A DNA stretch of 64,000 nt, taken from Aliidiomarina sp. (lineage in GTDB: Bacteria; Pseudomonadota; Gammaproteobacteria; Enterobacterales; Alteromonadaceae). Position 1 is the stretch's first letter. The number at the start of each line of letters is the position of its first letter. A model generated the notes under the pieces. That model worked only from the letters and a program-made list of their open reading frames with translations, had not been told where the DNA came from and made no database searches. Below are positions 17,504 through 28,332 of the stretch, one piece after another. The translations under genes were made by a program, and so were the position numbers. Where the stretch lies: positions 1-64,000 of the forward strand of contig NZ_JAIUMR010000010.1 in the NCBI RefSeq assembly GCF_022565475.1. Reading direction: 5' to 3'.

Positions 17504-18607
17504 TTACTCGGACGGCAACGGCCACGTTTGCATTTCATGTAAACGCGACGCACAGCGAGCGAAGGGTTGGGCTAACTCCTTGCCTTGATACAACTCGTCA
17601 ATCGCTGTGTCACTACTCACTACAACCAAACACGATTGTTCATAGCACTCATCGACCAAAGCCATGAATCGCCTAGCGGCGTCATCACGTTGACCAAATT
17701 GTTGTTGGCTGTCTTCACGCTGATACGTTTCTTCAACACCGTGAACAATGGCTTTAGTCGGAGTGTAGCTAAAACGCGGTACATCGATCACCACCATGAC
17801 TTTGTATTGCGCTGCGAGCTCCATGTAATCGCGTTGACTGCGCGGACCCATACATAAGGCCTCGAACGAAAGCGCAATCGCAGTCTGCGTACGCCATAGA
17901 AAGGGAACTTCGCGACCTAGTAAATCAAGATGTCCGGGCTCTATGGGTGATGATAGTTGCAGGCTCTGGCGAATTTCAGCCATGAGCTCTGTACTGGTTG
18001 GTGTTGACGACTGCCAATAATAGTTCAACGTGCTTTCAGTGTTATTTGCACTTCGGCGGTAATCAGTTGGATGATCGAGTGATAACACAGTGCAATGCTG
18101 GTTGAGTAAGTGAATCGTGGGTAAAAAACGGTCGCGACCCAGTCCATTTTTATAGAGTTCCTCAGGTCGGCTGTTCGAGGTTGTGACCAAAGTCACCCCG
18201 TTGTTAAATAGCGCTTGCCAAAGACGCCCAAGAATCATTGCATCGCCCATATCTTCGACAAAAAACTCATCCAAACAGATTAACCGATAGTCTTCAGCCC
18301 ATTGTGCGGCGATGACAGTGAGTGGGTTTTCTTGCCCGCTTATCTGATTTAAGGCGAGATGAACGCGCTTCATAAAATGATGGTAATGCAGTCGGATCTT
18401 GCGGGGTTCGGAACAATGTTGAAAAAACAAATCCATCAGCATGGTTTTGCCGCGGCCAACTGGCCCATAAAGATATACGCCTTTCTGTGACGCATTCTGT
18501 TGATTTAAATTCTGACCAAGCCGATGCAACGACAGCAGAATTAGCGCCTGATGGCCATCAAAGCGCAATGTTTGAGATTTTGAAAGCTGCTGATAAGCAT
18601 TCAACAT
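17504..18607 (-). CDS. zapE: Cell division protein ZapE (AFG1-type ATPase)
   Basis: AAA ATPase related to yeast AFG1 that associates with the Z-ring during constriction. Walker A is GPVGRGKTMLMD and Walker B is ICLDEFFVEDMGDAMILG, followed by the TTSNSRPEELYKNGLGRDRFLP sensor region typical of the family. 367 residues is normal. It stands alone on the minus strand, with hairpins upstream and a convergent barrel gene downstream. Confidence 0.95.
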   Translation of the reverse strand: MLNAYQQLSKSQTLRFDGHQALILLSLHRLGQNLNQQNASQKGVYLYGPVGRGKTMLMDLFFQHCSEPRKIRLHYHHFMKRVHLALNQISGQENPLTVIAAQWAEDYRLICLDEFFVEDMGDAMILGRLWQALFNNGVTLVTTSNSRPEELYKNGLGRDRFLPTIHLLNQHCTVLSLDHPTDYRRSANNTESTLNYYWQSSTPTSTELMAEIRQSLQLSSPIEPGHLDLLGREVPFLWRTQTAIALSFEALCMGPRSQRDYMELAAQYKVMVVIDVPRFSYTPTKAIVHGVEETYQREDSQQQFGQRDDAARRFMALVDECYEQSCLVVVSSDTAIDELYQGKELAQPFARCASRLHEMQTWPLPSE

Positions 18608-18675
18608 CGACGGATTCCTTGCGTGTTTACACGGCGATTAGGCGACGAGGCTAGCATACCCAACCTGTAAAAAAA

Positions 18676-18698
18676 GAGCCAGCAGGGGATGCTGGCTC
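18676..18698 (-). terminator. Strong minus-strand terminator upstream of zapE
   Basis: GAGCCAGCA and TGCTGGCTC form a 9-bp stem with a five-base loop, followed on the minus strand by seven T. It lies about 90 bases beyond the sugar dehydrogenase stop and may end that transcript or a short separate RNA. Confidence 0.85.
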
Positions 18699-18715
18699 AA
18701 GCTCGTTGCTAGCGA

Positions 18716-18747
18716 ACCATGAGCCGGCAAACTCATGGTCGTTTTTT
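18716..18747 (+). terminator. Plus-strand terminator-like hairpin with no plus-strand gene
   Basis: ACCATGAG and CTCATGGT pair across an 8-base loop and are followed by CGTTTTTT on the plus strand. No plus-strand gene lies upstream, so it may block antisense transcription or belong to a small RNA together with the neighbouring hairpin at 18676-18698. Confidence 0.6.
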
Positions 18748-18784
18748 AAAACGTGAGCGCGTCATCTTCGGATCAAAAAAAGCT

Positions 18785-19918
18785 TTACTGACGAGTGACT
18801 TTGATTATTTTTCCATCAGGTGCATCGATAAGTAGATAGATATGGCCAGTGCGCGGATGGACTTGAATCGCGCGAATTCGTGCATCGAGGTCAGTAAATA
18901 GCGTTGCAACAGACTCGACTGCGTCTGCATCGGCGCGTAATAAGGCCACATGCTTGCCGGCGAGTGCAGGTACCAGTAAATGGTCTTGCCATTGTGGGAA
19001 CTCAGCGCCGGAATAGATGGCAAGCCCACTTGGTGCAATCGACGGCGTCCACTCAAAATCAGCTTGAATTAGGCCGGGTAAGTCTCGATAGGGAGTGACT
19101 TTTGCGCCGGTATAGTCAACACCGCCGGTTAGCAGCGGCCAGCCAAAGTTGCCACCTGCACGCAGGCGATTAACTTCGTCGCCACCGCGAGGCCCATGCT
19201 CACTGATAAAAAGTGCTTGTAATTGCGGATGCCAAGCAATGCCTTGTACGTTACGATGGCCGTAACTGTATATTTCCGGTAATGCTTTAGGGTTAGCGAC
19301 AAATGGATTGTCACTGGGTATATCACCGTCCAACGTTAGACGAATGGTCGTGCCTAAATGGTCGCTCAATGATTGTGCCCGTTCGCGATAATCAAAGCCA
19401 TCACCTAAGGTTAACACTAAGGTATCGTCGGGTAGAAACGCGATCCGACCACCATAATGTGCGCTCCCTCGTTTTTCCGGATAGGCTTGAAAGAGAAGTT
19501 CAGTCTCGACGAGTTCACGACCCGTCCACCGAGCTCTGGCGAGACAAGTATTGTTGTGACGTAAATCCCCACACGCATAAGTTAGGTAAACATAAGGCTG
19601 ACTGTCAAAGTGAGGGTGAAGGGCAAGATCAAAGAGACCTGCTTGGCCATCGACCCATAAGTTTTCAAGTTCTGGGAGCACGTTCGTCATCTGTTCGTCG
19701 GTCGTCTGATAGTGCCACAATGCGCCGCTGCGACTGCTAATCAGATAATCATCGTTGGGTAGAATTGCGATTGCCCAAGGAAATTCAATTTGTTCAACCA
19801 TGACTTCGTATTGCCAGAGCTTACCGTCCTGTTCTTCAGTGTGACTTTGTACAGCTGCCGAGGAAAAGGAAATTGCAGCGGCTAGCGTCATGAGTAGGCG
19901 TTGCCAGGTAACATTCAT
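18785..19918 (-). CDS. PQQ-dependent soluble aldose sugar dehydrogenase (Asd/YliI type)
   Basis: Periplasmic six-bladed propeller enzyme that oxidises aldose sugars with pyrroloquinoline quinone. The pattern VEQIEFPWAIAILPNDDYLIS, GLFDLALHP, YLTYACGD, GGRIAFLPDDTLVLTLGDG, YSYGHRNVQGIAWHP and SEHGPRGGDEVNRL matches the GSDH family and includes the catalytic His and the metal-binding loop. I start at ATG 19918 (MNVTWQRLL), which gives a normal signal peptide ending near VQS and lies one base after the stop of the upstream gene. No PQQ synthesis genes are in the window. Confidence 0.9.
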   Translation of the reverse strand: MNVTWQRLLMTLAAAISFSSAAVQSHTEEQDGKLWQYEVMVEQIEFPWAIAILPNDDYLISSRSGALWHYQTTDEQMTNVLPELENLWVDGQAGLFDLALHPHFDSQPYVYLTYACGDLRHNNTCLARARWTGRELVETELLFQAYPEKRGSAHYGGRIAFLPDDTLVLTLGDGFDYRERAQSLSDHLGTTIRLTLDGDIPSDNPFVANPKALPEIYSYGHRNVQGIAWHPQLQALFISEHGPRGGDEVNRLRAGGNFGWPLLTGGVDYTGAKVTPYRDLPGLIQADFEWTPSIAPSGLAIYSGAEFPQWQDHLLVPALAGKHVALLRADADAVESVATLFTDLDARIRAIQVHPRTGHIYLLIDAPDGKIIKVTRQ

Positions 19919-19919
19919 C

Positions 19920-20402
19920 CTATGTTCCTTGTCTTGCTCGGGGCAAATAACGGCGTAGGATCCGACTAAGCCACGCATAAAAAAGGCCACCCAGAAAACT
20001 ACTAAAAATCATCAACAAGGTGCCAGGTGTTGTCCGTGTTGCGGCAATGAGAGTCGGCATCGGGGCAAAATGATCAATGACACGAAGAGCGACCCAAAGG
20101 CCAATCGCAGTGGCGACAGCACACCACGCGTAAATCTGCCGCTTCTGCATACGAACCACCAGATGCGCAACCGGCAGGGCGATGAGGTAGACCAAAAAAA
20201 TAATCGCGGTATAAACTGGGCCAAAATGACGAAGGTCATAGAGCGTTGTTTCTAAACGCGTGGCAAAGTCGATGGCCGGCCCAATGGAGCCGATCGCAAG
20301 CAAATTGAATTGGGTTTGAATCACAGAACCGAGCACACCCGCCAGCAGAACAGCAGGTATAAAGGCAAGCAAATAACTTAGCGTTCGCCGCCGAGTCCTC
20401 AT
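19920..20402 (-). CDS. Four-helix membrane protein of unknown function
   Basis: 160 residues with about four hydrophobic segments (approximately 9-30, 58-77, 88-108 and 126-146) and a basic C-terminus. I do not recognise a family with certainty. It ends one base before the sugar dehydrogenase start (TAG-G-ATG), so the two are translationally coupled. A role with the dehydrogenase, for example electron transfer to the quinone pool or a membrane platform, is possible but rests only on this arrangement. Confidence 0.7.
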   Translation of the reverse strand: MRTRRRTLSYLLAFIPAVLLAGVLGSVIQTQFNLLAIGSIGPAIDFATRLETTLYDLRHFGPVYTAIIFLVYLIALPVAHLVVRMQKRQIYAWCAVATAIGLWVALRVIDHFAPMPTLIAATRTTPGTLLMIFSSFLGGLFYAWLSRILRRYLPRARQGT

Positions 20403-20587
20403 GTGAACAACCCTTCTATTATTTTTTGCTAAACGTGTTTTTATTTTAAGCCTATTAAACTACCTAATTTCTTTCAAATTAGCCAGTATTCAGCTTGTTT
20501 GCCCGCATGATTAAACGCAGCTCAGCGTACAGGTGTGCTTGCTCGAGTTCACAACTGCGGCTACAGTGAGGGTATTCAAGAGGTTAG

Positions 20588-22624
<2,037 letters not shown>

Positions 22625-22674
22625 TTGGAGAGCGTGAAGGACACGATTTAAAAACAAAACCGAGGAGTTTCGAT

Positions 22675-23964
22675 ATGGTGCAACCCAGTGATATCCCGAA
22701 GGTCATTCAAGAAGCCCAGCAACGCTTGGACTTAATCTTTGAACGATTGTCCGTGTGCCCAGATACGAAACAACGACTGAGCGTGCCGCATCGCATGGTC
22801 GAAGCGGCTATTCCAGTGCGAATGGACGATGGTTCATTGCAAGTATTCCGCGGTTGGCGTGTGCAATTTGATTTGACTCGAGGGCCGGGTAAAGGAGGGA
22901 TTCGTTTCCATCCGAGCGTCAATCGCGACGAAGTCACCGCACTCAGCTTTTGGATGGCGATTAAATGTGCCGTCGTCGATTTACCTTATGGTGGCGCTAA
23001 AGGCGGCGTCCGAGTTGATCCGAAAAAGCTATCATTGCTTGAATTAGAGCGCTTATCACGCGGCTACATGCGTGCGATGGCGGATGTTATTGGTCCAGAA
23101 GTGGACATTCCTGGGCCCGATATGAATACCGACGAACGCATCATGGGCTGGATGTCGGATGAATATGACACCTTAATACGCCAACGCCGTCCTGCTGTGA
23201 TTACTGGAAAACCGGTGGCGATGGGTGGCTCACGCGGACGCACGTCGGCAACGGGAGAGGGGGCAGCGCAAGTCCTGCAGATCTGGACAGAACAACAGAA
23301 TCAACAACCCGAAGACTTGAACATAGCAATTCAGGGCATTGGTAATGCTGGTTATTATTTTGCCCGTGCAGCCAAGCGTTTAGGTTTTAATGTGGTCGCG
23401 GTCTCGGATTCGAGCGGTGCGGTTTATAGTGCAGATGGTTTGGATGTTGATGCCATTTATGAACACAAACGTAAGCATCGTGAGCTCAAAGGCGTGAGTG
23501 CGAAAAAGGGCGGTGAAGTTTCATCACTGTCAAATAGCGAGCTACTCGCACTGGACGTGGATATTCTGGCACTTGCTGCCCTTGAGAACCAAATAACTCA
23601 AGACAATGCGGGGAATGTGCGGGCGAAGTGGTTGTTAGAAATCGCGAATGGCCCAGTTGCTGCCGATGCTGACTCGATTCTGCTTGATAATGATATCGTT
23701 GTCATCCCGGATGTACTGGCGAACACGGGCGGTGTGATTGTCAGTTATTTTGAGTGGCTACAAAATCGCAGTGCTGACTATTGGACTTCGGAGCAAGTCA
23801 CGGAACGGATGCAAGAGGTAATCCGTACGCAATCTCAGCAGTGTTTCGAATTGGCAGAAAAAGAGCAACTCGATCTGCGCAGCGCCGCCTACATGCAGGG
23901 TATTCGACGGATTGCCGAGTCGATGGATGCGCGCGGGACACAGAGTGACTTTAAAAACAAATGA
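22675..23964 (+). CDS. Glu/Leu/Phe/Val family amino-acid dehydrogenase (glutamate dehydrogenase)
   Basis: NAD(P)-linked oxidative deaminase, most likely glutamate dehydrogenase. The substrate-binding GPGKGGIRFHP, the catalytic-region lysines in MAIKCAVVDLPYGGAKGGV, DIPGPDMNTDERIMGWM and the Rossmann IQGIGNAGYYFARAAKRLGF are all present. 429 residues fits the small hexameric class. GAGGAG precedes the ATG. It follows fadH by 50 bases on the same strand and may share transcription. A hairpin terminator follows the stop. The coenzyme and exact substrate cannot be assigned from sequence alone. Confidence 0.9.
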   Translation: MVQPSDIPKVIQEAQQRLDLIFERLSVCPDTKQRLSVPHRMVEAAIPVRMDDGSLQVFRGWRVQFDLTRGPGKGGIRFHPSVNRDEVTALSFWMAIKCAVVDLPYGGAKGGVRVDPKKLSLLELERLSRGYMRAMADVIGPEVDIPGPDMNTDERIMGWMSDEYDTLIRQRRPAVITGKPVAMGGSRGRTSATGEGAAQVLQIWTEQQNQQPEDLNIAIQGIGNAGYYFARAAKRLGFNVVAVSDSSGAVYSADGLDVDAIYEHKRKHRELKGVSAKKGGEVSSLSNSELLALDVDILALAALENQITQDNAGNVRAKWLLEIANGPVAADADSILLDNDIVVIPDVLANTGGVIVSYFEWLQNRSADYWTSEQVTERMQEVIRTQSQQCFELAEKEQLDLRSAAYMQGIRRIAESMDARGTQSDFKNK

Positions 23965-24002
23965 GTTTCACTTGACGCAGTTTGATTGAATGACGCTGAA
24001 GA

Positions 24003-24030
24003 ACGCCGAATAGCACTCACTATTCGGCGT
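24003..24030. terminator. Bidirectional terminator between the dehydrogenase and the photolyase gene
   Basis: ACGCCGAATAG and CTATTCGGCGT form a perfect 11-bp stem with a six-base loop, between convergent genes. T-runs are weak on both sides. Confidence 0.75.
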
Positions 24031-24036
24031 TTCGCG

Positions 24037-25611
24037 TTAAATCTCATCGAGATTGAGTAGCCACGTTGAAGCTTGGGCTAAAATTGCATTTTGCTCGTCT
24101 GCGGGGCGCTTATCCCATTGTTTATAGATCACGGCCAGTCGCGGATTGTGTGCTAGCTTGTCTCTTTGTTGGACAAGAAAACTCCAGTAAAGACTATTCA
24201 ATGGACAGCTCCGAGGACCCGTTTTCAGCTTCACATCATAATAGCAATGTTGACAATAATTACTCATCTTGTTGATGTAATTCCCGGACGACACGTAGGG
24301 CTTAGTCGCCAGTAAGCCACCATCTGCGAACTGACTCATGCCCCGCGTGTTTGGCAATTCAACCCATTCGATTGCATCGGCATAAATGCCCAGATACCAA
24401 GCGTCGACTTGGTCAGGGTCAATGCCCGCTAGTACGCTGAAATTCCCAGTCACCATGAGTCGCTGAATATGATGTGCGTAGGCGGTCTCGAGTGACTGCT
24501 CAATGGTCGCATTGAGACATTTCATTTTCGTTTCTGCATTCCAAAAAAAGCTCGGTAAGTCGTTCTTAAATTTGAAAAAATTAAGCGTTTTGTAGGTGGG
24601 CATTTCACGCCAATAGATCAGTCGTACATACTCGCGCCAACCGATTATTTGGCGGACAAAGCCTTCAATTTGCGCCAAAGAAATTACATTCTCTTGCTCC
24701 TCAAAGGCACTAATGGCGGCTTCGACAACTTCTTGCGGGCTAATCATTTTGGTGTTCAAACTAAACGACAGGCGGGAATGAAAAAGCAAATAGCCGCGTG
24801 TACTCATCGCGTCCTGATAGAGTCCAAAGGCAGGCAAAGCATGTTGAATAAAGTGCTTGAGTAGCTGGCGTGACTGTCGGCGACTAATCGGCCAGTCAAG
24901 ATAGTCGGCAACTGGCTTGCCAATCGTTTTCGTTTGCATTTGCTCAAGCATTTCGGCAATGTGCGTCACGTCATTTTTAAAACTCACGGGCTCAGGGACG
25001 ATGACATCATCGGGTAAGCGGTTTCGATTTTCTTGATCAAAGTTCCAGCGATCACCAAGCGGTTTATCTTGCTTCATCAGATAACCGGTTTTGCGTCGAA
25101 CCTTGCGATAAAAAGTTTCCATTAATGGTTTTTTATCTGTGGGTAGAAACACAGGAATATCCGAGCGCTCGAGCAGAAAATGTTCACTGGAGACCATGGA
25201 TTTATTGCAGCCTAAATCGCAGTTGAGCAATTGCTGATCCAGCCGGTACTCATCGGGTTGTTGATAGCTAAACTGGGAAACGTTCGGCAATTGAGCAAGG
25301 ATTGTCTGTATGTTGGTCACGAGGTCATGTTGATTTTCCGCGCTGTCTAAACGGATATAAAGAACGTCGACTAAGGTGCCAAGTACATCGGCAAATGCCC
25401 GCATGGCTGCAAAGAAAGCGAGAACTTTCTGTTGATGATGCGTCACGTAATCGATTTCTTGCTGCATCTCAAACATGACATAGAGAACCGGTTGTTCATC
25501 ATCGAACCATGAGTGACTCAAATTGAGCTGATCGCCAAGGATGAGACGAACTTCTTGGTATTGGTTCTTGATCGCAGCTGGAACGATATCGAGACTTTTC
25601 CATAGAGACAT
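24037..25611 (-). CDS. Iron-sulfur bacterial cryptochrome/(6-4) photolyase (PhrB type)
   Basis: Light-driven DNA repair flavoprotein of the FeS-BCP group (deoxyribodipyrimidine photolyase-related). It opens with the family motif VRLILGDQLNLSHSWF. Four cysteines, C365, C453, C456 and C469, have the same spacing (88, 3, 13) as the 4Fe-4S ligands of Agrobacterium PhrB as I recall them. H381 falls at the position of its catalytic histidine. 524 residues is normal. Cofactors in the family are FAD and a lumazine antenna. It is divergent from rsuA; both have short leaders. Repair of (6-4) photoproducts is inferred from family membership. Confidence 0.92.
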   Translation of the reverse strand: MSLWKSLDIVPAAIKNQYQEVRLILGDQLNLSHSWFDDEQPVLYVMFEMQQEIDYVTHHQQKVLAFFAAMRAFADVLGTLVDVLYIRLDSAENQHDLVTNIQTILAQLPNVSQFSYQQPDEYRLDQQLLNCDLGCNKSMVSSEHFLLERSDIPVFLPTDKKPLMETFYRKVRRKTGYLMKQDKPLGDRWNFDQENRNRLPDDVIVPEPVSFKNDVTHIAEMLEQMQTKTIGKPVADYLDWPISRRQSRQLLKHFIQHALPAFGLYQDAMSTRGYLLFHSRLSFSLNTKMISPQEVVEAAISAFEEQENVISLAQIEGFVRQIIGWREYVRLIYWREMPTYKTLNFFKFKNDLPSFFWNAETKMKCLNATIEQSLETAYAHHIQRLMVTGNFSVLAGIDPDQVDAWYLGIYADAIEWVELPNTRGMSQFADGGLLATKPYVSSGNYINKMSNYCQHCYYDVKLKTGPRSCPLNSLYWSFLVQQRDKLAHNPRLAVIYKQWDKRPADEQNAILAQASTWLLNLDEI

Positions 25612-25727
25612 ACGACGAGTATTCCTTGATTTAGACTACCACGACTGAATTTCATAGGCAGGAGGCGAATGGTTCAGTAGACTAATGAGTACTTACGAAG
25701 AAACACTCATTAAGGTTCTCTTATATT

Positions 25728-26414
25728 ATGCGTATTGATCGATATCTATCTGAAACCACGGGTATGAGCCGAAAAGAGGCCAGCAAAGTGTTGCACCGAG
25801 GCGAGGTGACCCTCGATGGCGAGGTGGTCAAAAAGGGCGCTGTGCAGGTACCATCGGCGGGGTTGGTGGAGTGGAATGGCGTAACGCTCGAACGTTTAGG
25901 TCCTACGTATATTCTGTTTCATAAGCCGTTAGGCTGTATCTGTGCCAATGATGACCCTCGGCATCCGACTGTTTTTGTCTATCTTGATTTACCGAATCCG
26001 GAGAAATTTCATACCGTAGGACGCCTCGACCTCGATACCAGCGGACTATTACTGGTCACCAATGACGGGCAGTGGTCGCACCGAATTACGTCGCCGAAAC
26101 ATGCCTGTGAAAAAGTTTACCGCGCGCAGCTCGCGGATCCGATCAGCGAAGAAGCGGTAGAAAAATTTGCTGCGGGGATTAAATTGCATGGCGATGTGGC
26201 GCTGACGAAGCCAGCGAAATTGACGATTGTCAACGAACGTGAAGCTTTAGTGACCTTGTCTGAGGGTAGGTATCATCAGGTTCGGCGTATGTTCGCTGCG
26301 GTTGGCAATAAAGTTGAAGGCTTGCACCGAGAGCAGGTCGGCGAACTCACACTCGGTGACTTAGAGCCCGGCGAGTATCGTCATTTAAGCGCCGAGGAAG
26401 TCGCGCTGTTTTAG
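25728..26414 (+). CDS. rsuA: 16S rRNA pseudouridine(516) synthase RsuA
   Basis: Isomerises U516 of 16S rRNA. An N-terminal S4 RNA-binding domain (residues ~1-60; MRIDRYLSETTGMSRKEASK) is followed by the catalytic domain, with the active-site aspartate D101 in GRLDLDTSGLLL and the YHQVRRMFAAVGN motif. 228 residues matches E. coli RsuA (231). Its stop overlaps that of the convergent dgt gene by four bases. Confidence 0.94.
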   Translation: MRIDRYLSETTGMSRKEASKVLHRGEVTLDGEVVKKGAVQVPSAGLVEWNGVTLERLGPTYILFHKPLGCICANDDPRHPTVFVYLDLPNPEKFHTVGRLDLDTSGLLLVTNDGQWSHRITSPKHACEKVYRAQLADPISEEAVEKFAAGIKLHGDVALTKPAKLTIVNEREALVTLSEGRYHQVRRMFAAVGNKVEGLHREQVGELTLGDLEPGEYRHLSAEEVALF

Positions 26415-27694
26415 CTGAATAATCGGCGATACATATGACTGGCGTAGTCGTCGGTCATCCCGGCGATGTAGTCGCATAAGACGCGGTCGGCAGCGATTTG
26501 GCCTTCTCTGTTGAATGCTTCAGTCCAGCGAGCCCGAGTATTTCTCGGCAGTAAGCGCAAGGGTTCCGCATGAAATGCAGAGAAAAGATCTAGCAGCATA
26601 TTCTGACTGCGATAGCGTAATTGCTGAATAGCTGGATCGTTGATAACGTGCTCAAACACCACGCCTTTTAAGGCGTCTAGCAATGTCCGCTGTTCTTCCG
26701 GTAGGATTGCGTTAAAACGAATTAGCGGCTCTTCAGTCTCAGGCAGTACATCCTTCGTTGTGATTGCAGTGACGAAAATGTTCACCAGTGCACCGATCGC
26801 GTTTTTCCGTTGATAATGTGTACCGGAAAACAATTGCTCACCGAGCTCAATCATGAGTTGCTGTAAGTCGTTAGATAAATTTGCTAAGACACTATCCATA
26901 TGGGTATGCCACTGCGAAGACGTTAAGGTTCCAGTGACGACAGCGTCCTCGAGATCGTGAACACCATAGGCGATGTCGTCTGCGAGTTCCATTAATGAGG
27001 CATCGAACGATTTATGTAACGACTTCTGCCATGGCGATTGGTTTAGTTGAATGACGCTTTGAAACTGCTCTCTGTCTGAATCACTGAGTGGCTCGAGGAC
27101 CCAGTCAAGCAGCTCTGCATCAGCCTTAAATATAGCTTTTGCCGGCTTCCAAGCGCTTAAACTTGCTGGCGTACCTTCACTTGGCGACTCGAGATCAGGC
27201 ATGAGTACTGGATATTTTAATAGCCCTAATAGGGTTCGACGGGTTAAATCCATACCATGAGTTTCATGATAGGATTCGAGTCGACCGACAATGCGGAACG
27301 TTTGGCCGTTACCCTCAAAGCCTCCGGAGCCAAGCATTTTATAATTGAGCGCAGTTTCACCACCATGGCCAAAGGGCGGATGACCGATATCATGCGCCAA
27401 ACATAAGGCTTCCATTAAATTTTCATCAGGGAGGAGTGCTTGTATCGACTCAGAACTGGTGTGCGCTAATTGATTAATGAGTGAGGCGCCGATTTGGGCG
27501 GCTTCGAGTGAGTGGGTCAAACGCGTGCGATAAAAATCATTTTCACCAACGTTCATGATCTGAGTTTTTGATTGCAGCCGACGAAATGCAGCGGAATGCA
27601 ATATACGGGCGCGATCGCGCTGCCAAGGATTACGTCGATCTCCAGGTCTTGCTGGCGCTGCACCTGACCGCCGCGCTTGCCAAATCTTCTCCAT
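26411..27694 (-). CDS. dgt: Deoxyguanosinetriphosphate triphosphohydrolase (dGTPase)
   Basis: Hydrolyses dGTP (or other dNTPs) to the nucleoside and tripolyphosphate. The HD-domain signature is complete: RTRLTHSLEAAQIG, AHDIGHPPFGHGGE and the later DDIAYGVHDLEDA. The N-terminal RNPWQRDRARILHSAAFRRLQSKTQ block is typical. 427 residues and the YRRLF ending fit the short dGTPase group rather than the 505-residue E. coli form. It converges on rsuA with a four-base overlap. Confidence 0.92.
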   Translation of the reverse strand: MEKIWQARRSGAAPARPGDRRNPWQRDRARILHSAAFRRLQSKTQIMNVGENDFYRTRLTHSLEAAQIGASLINQLAHTSSESIQALLPDENLMEALCLAHDIGHPPFGHGGETALNYKMLGSGGFEGNGQTFRIVGRLESYHETHGMDLTRRTLLGLLKYPVLMPDLESPSEGTPASLSAWKPAKAIFKADAELLDWVLEPLSDSDREQFQSVIQLNQSPWQKSLHKSFDASLMELADDIAYGVHDLEDAVVTGTLTSSQWHTHMDSVLANLSNDLQQLMIELGEQLFSGTHYQRKNAIGALVNIFVTAITTKDVLPETEEPLIRFNAILPEEQRTLLDALKGVVFEHVINDPAIQQLRYRSQNMLLDLFSAFHAEPLRLLPRNTRARWTEAFNREGQIAADRVLCDYIAGMTDDYASHMYRRLFS

Positions 27695-27821
27695 GGTTGA
27701 GGCTCCGCTCTGAATGATGTAATGCTAATCTAAGGTTATCATTTTTTTATTACAGTACGTTGCTTTCAGAAACAATTCTTCACTTTTTTGTCAACTGCAG
27801 TGGTAAAAAGCTTTCGGCGCA

Positions 27822-28277
27822 CTAGTCAGTTAGCGGCAGGCTCATTAAATAACGATCTTGACCGGGACCTAAATAATCTTTTTTCTCAGTGAGAATGCGA
27901 AAGCCAAGCTGCTGATACAGTGAAATTGCCGCACGATTCGCAGGTGATACCGTCAACAGTACTTCTGCGTACCCAGCGAGTTGTAATTGCGTGATAATCG
28001 CGTCCATGAGGCGGCGACCTAAACCTTGTCCGCGTCCTGCCGGAACGGTTAACAACGACATGATCCATGCTTGGCCGGCAGTCTGGCCAGGAGCAGCAAG
28101 AACATAAGCAAGTGGCGCGTTTGCCGAGGATTCATTGCGCGCGATGAGGAGTAGTGATGGCCATTGGGCCAATGCTTGCCAAAAAAACGTTTCGGGATAG
28201 CCTTCAGCACCATACTCGTCACGCTCTAGTTTGGCGATTGTGGGGATGTCAAAAATTTGAGCAGAAGAAATTTGCAT
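27822..28277 (-). CDS. GNAT family N-acetyltransferase (RimI-like)
   Basis: 151 residues with the acetyl-CoA-binding pattern VPAGRGQGLGRRLMDAII (about residues 78-95) and the RimI-like ending NRAAISLYQQLGF. The family acetylates amino groups of proteins or small molecules; RimI itself acts on ribosomal protein S18. The genuine rimI is usually beside tsaB or rimI-holD, so this is more likely a paralogue of unknown substrate. It lies 55 bases downstream of the YceI gene on the same strand. Confidence 0.85.
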   Translation of the reverse strand: MQISSAQIFDIPTIAKLERDEYGAEGYPETFFWQALAQWPSLLLIARNESSANAPLAYVLAAPGQTAGQAWIMSLLTVPAGRGQGLGRRLMDAIITQLQLAGYAEVLLTVSPANRAAISLYQQLGFRILTEKKDYLGPGQDRYLMSLPLTD

Positions 28278-28332
28278 GGGATTCTCGTCTTAAGTACCAC
28301 AGGTGTGTTTCACCGGTGGTAGTATACAAGAA

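Noticed and set aside
19303..19740. 145-codon plus-strand frame opposite the sugar dehydrogenase
   Set aside because: It is a shadow of conserved propeller motifs; composition rich in His, Arg and Ser without pattern.
25684..25711. AATGAGT...ACTCATT inverted repeat upstream of rsuA
   Set aside because: The stem is only 7 bp with a 14-base gap, near what chance gives in this AT-rich stretch.
28296..28320. ACCACAGGTG/CACCGGTGGT hairpin between the YceI and GNAT genes
   Set aside because: One mismatch and no T-run on either strand; too weak to call as a terminator.
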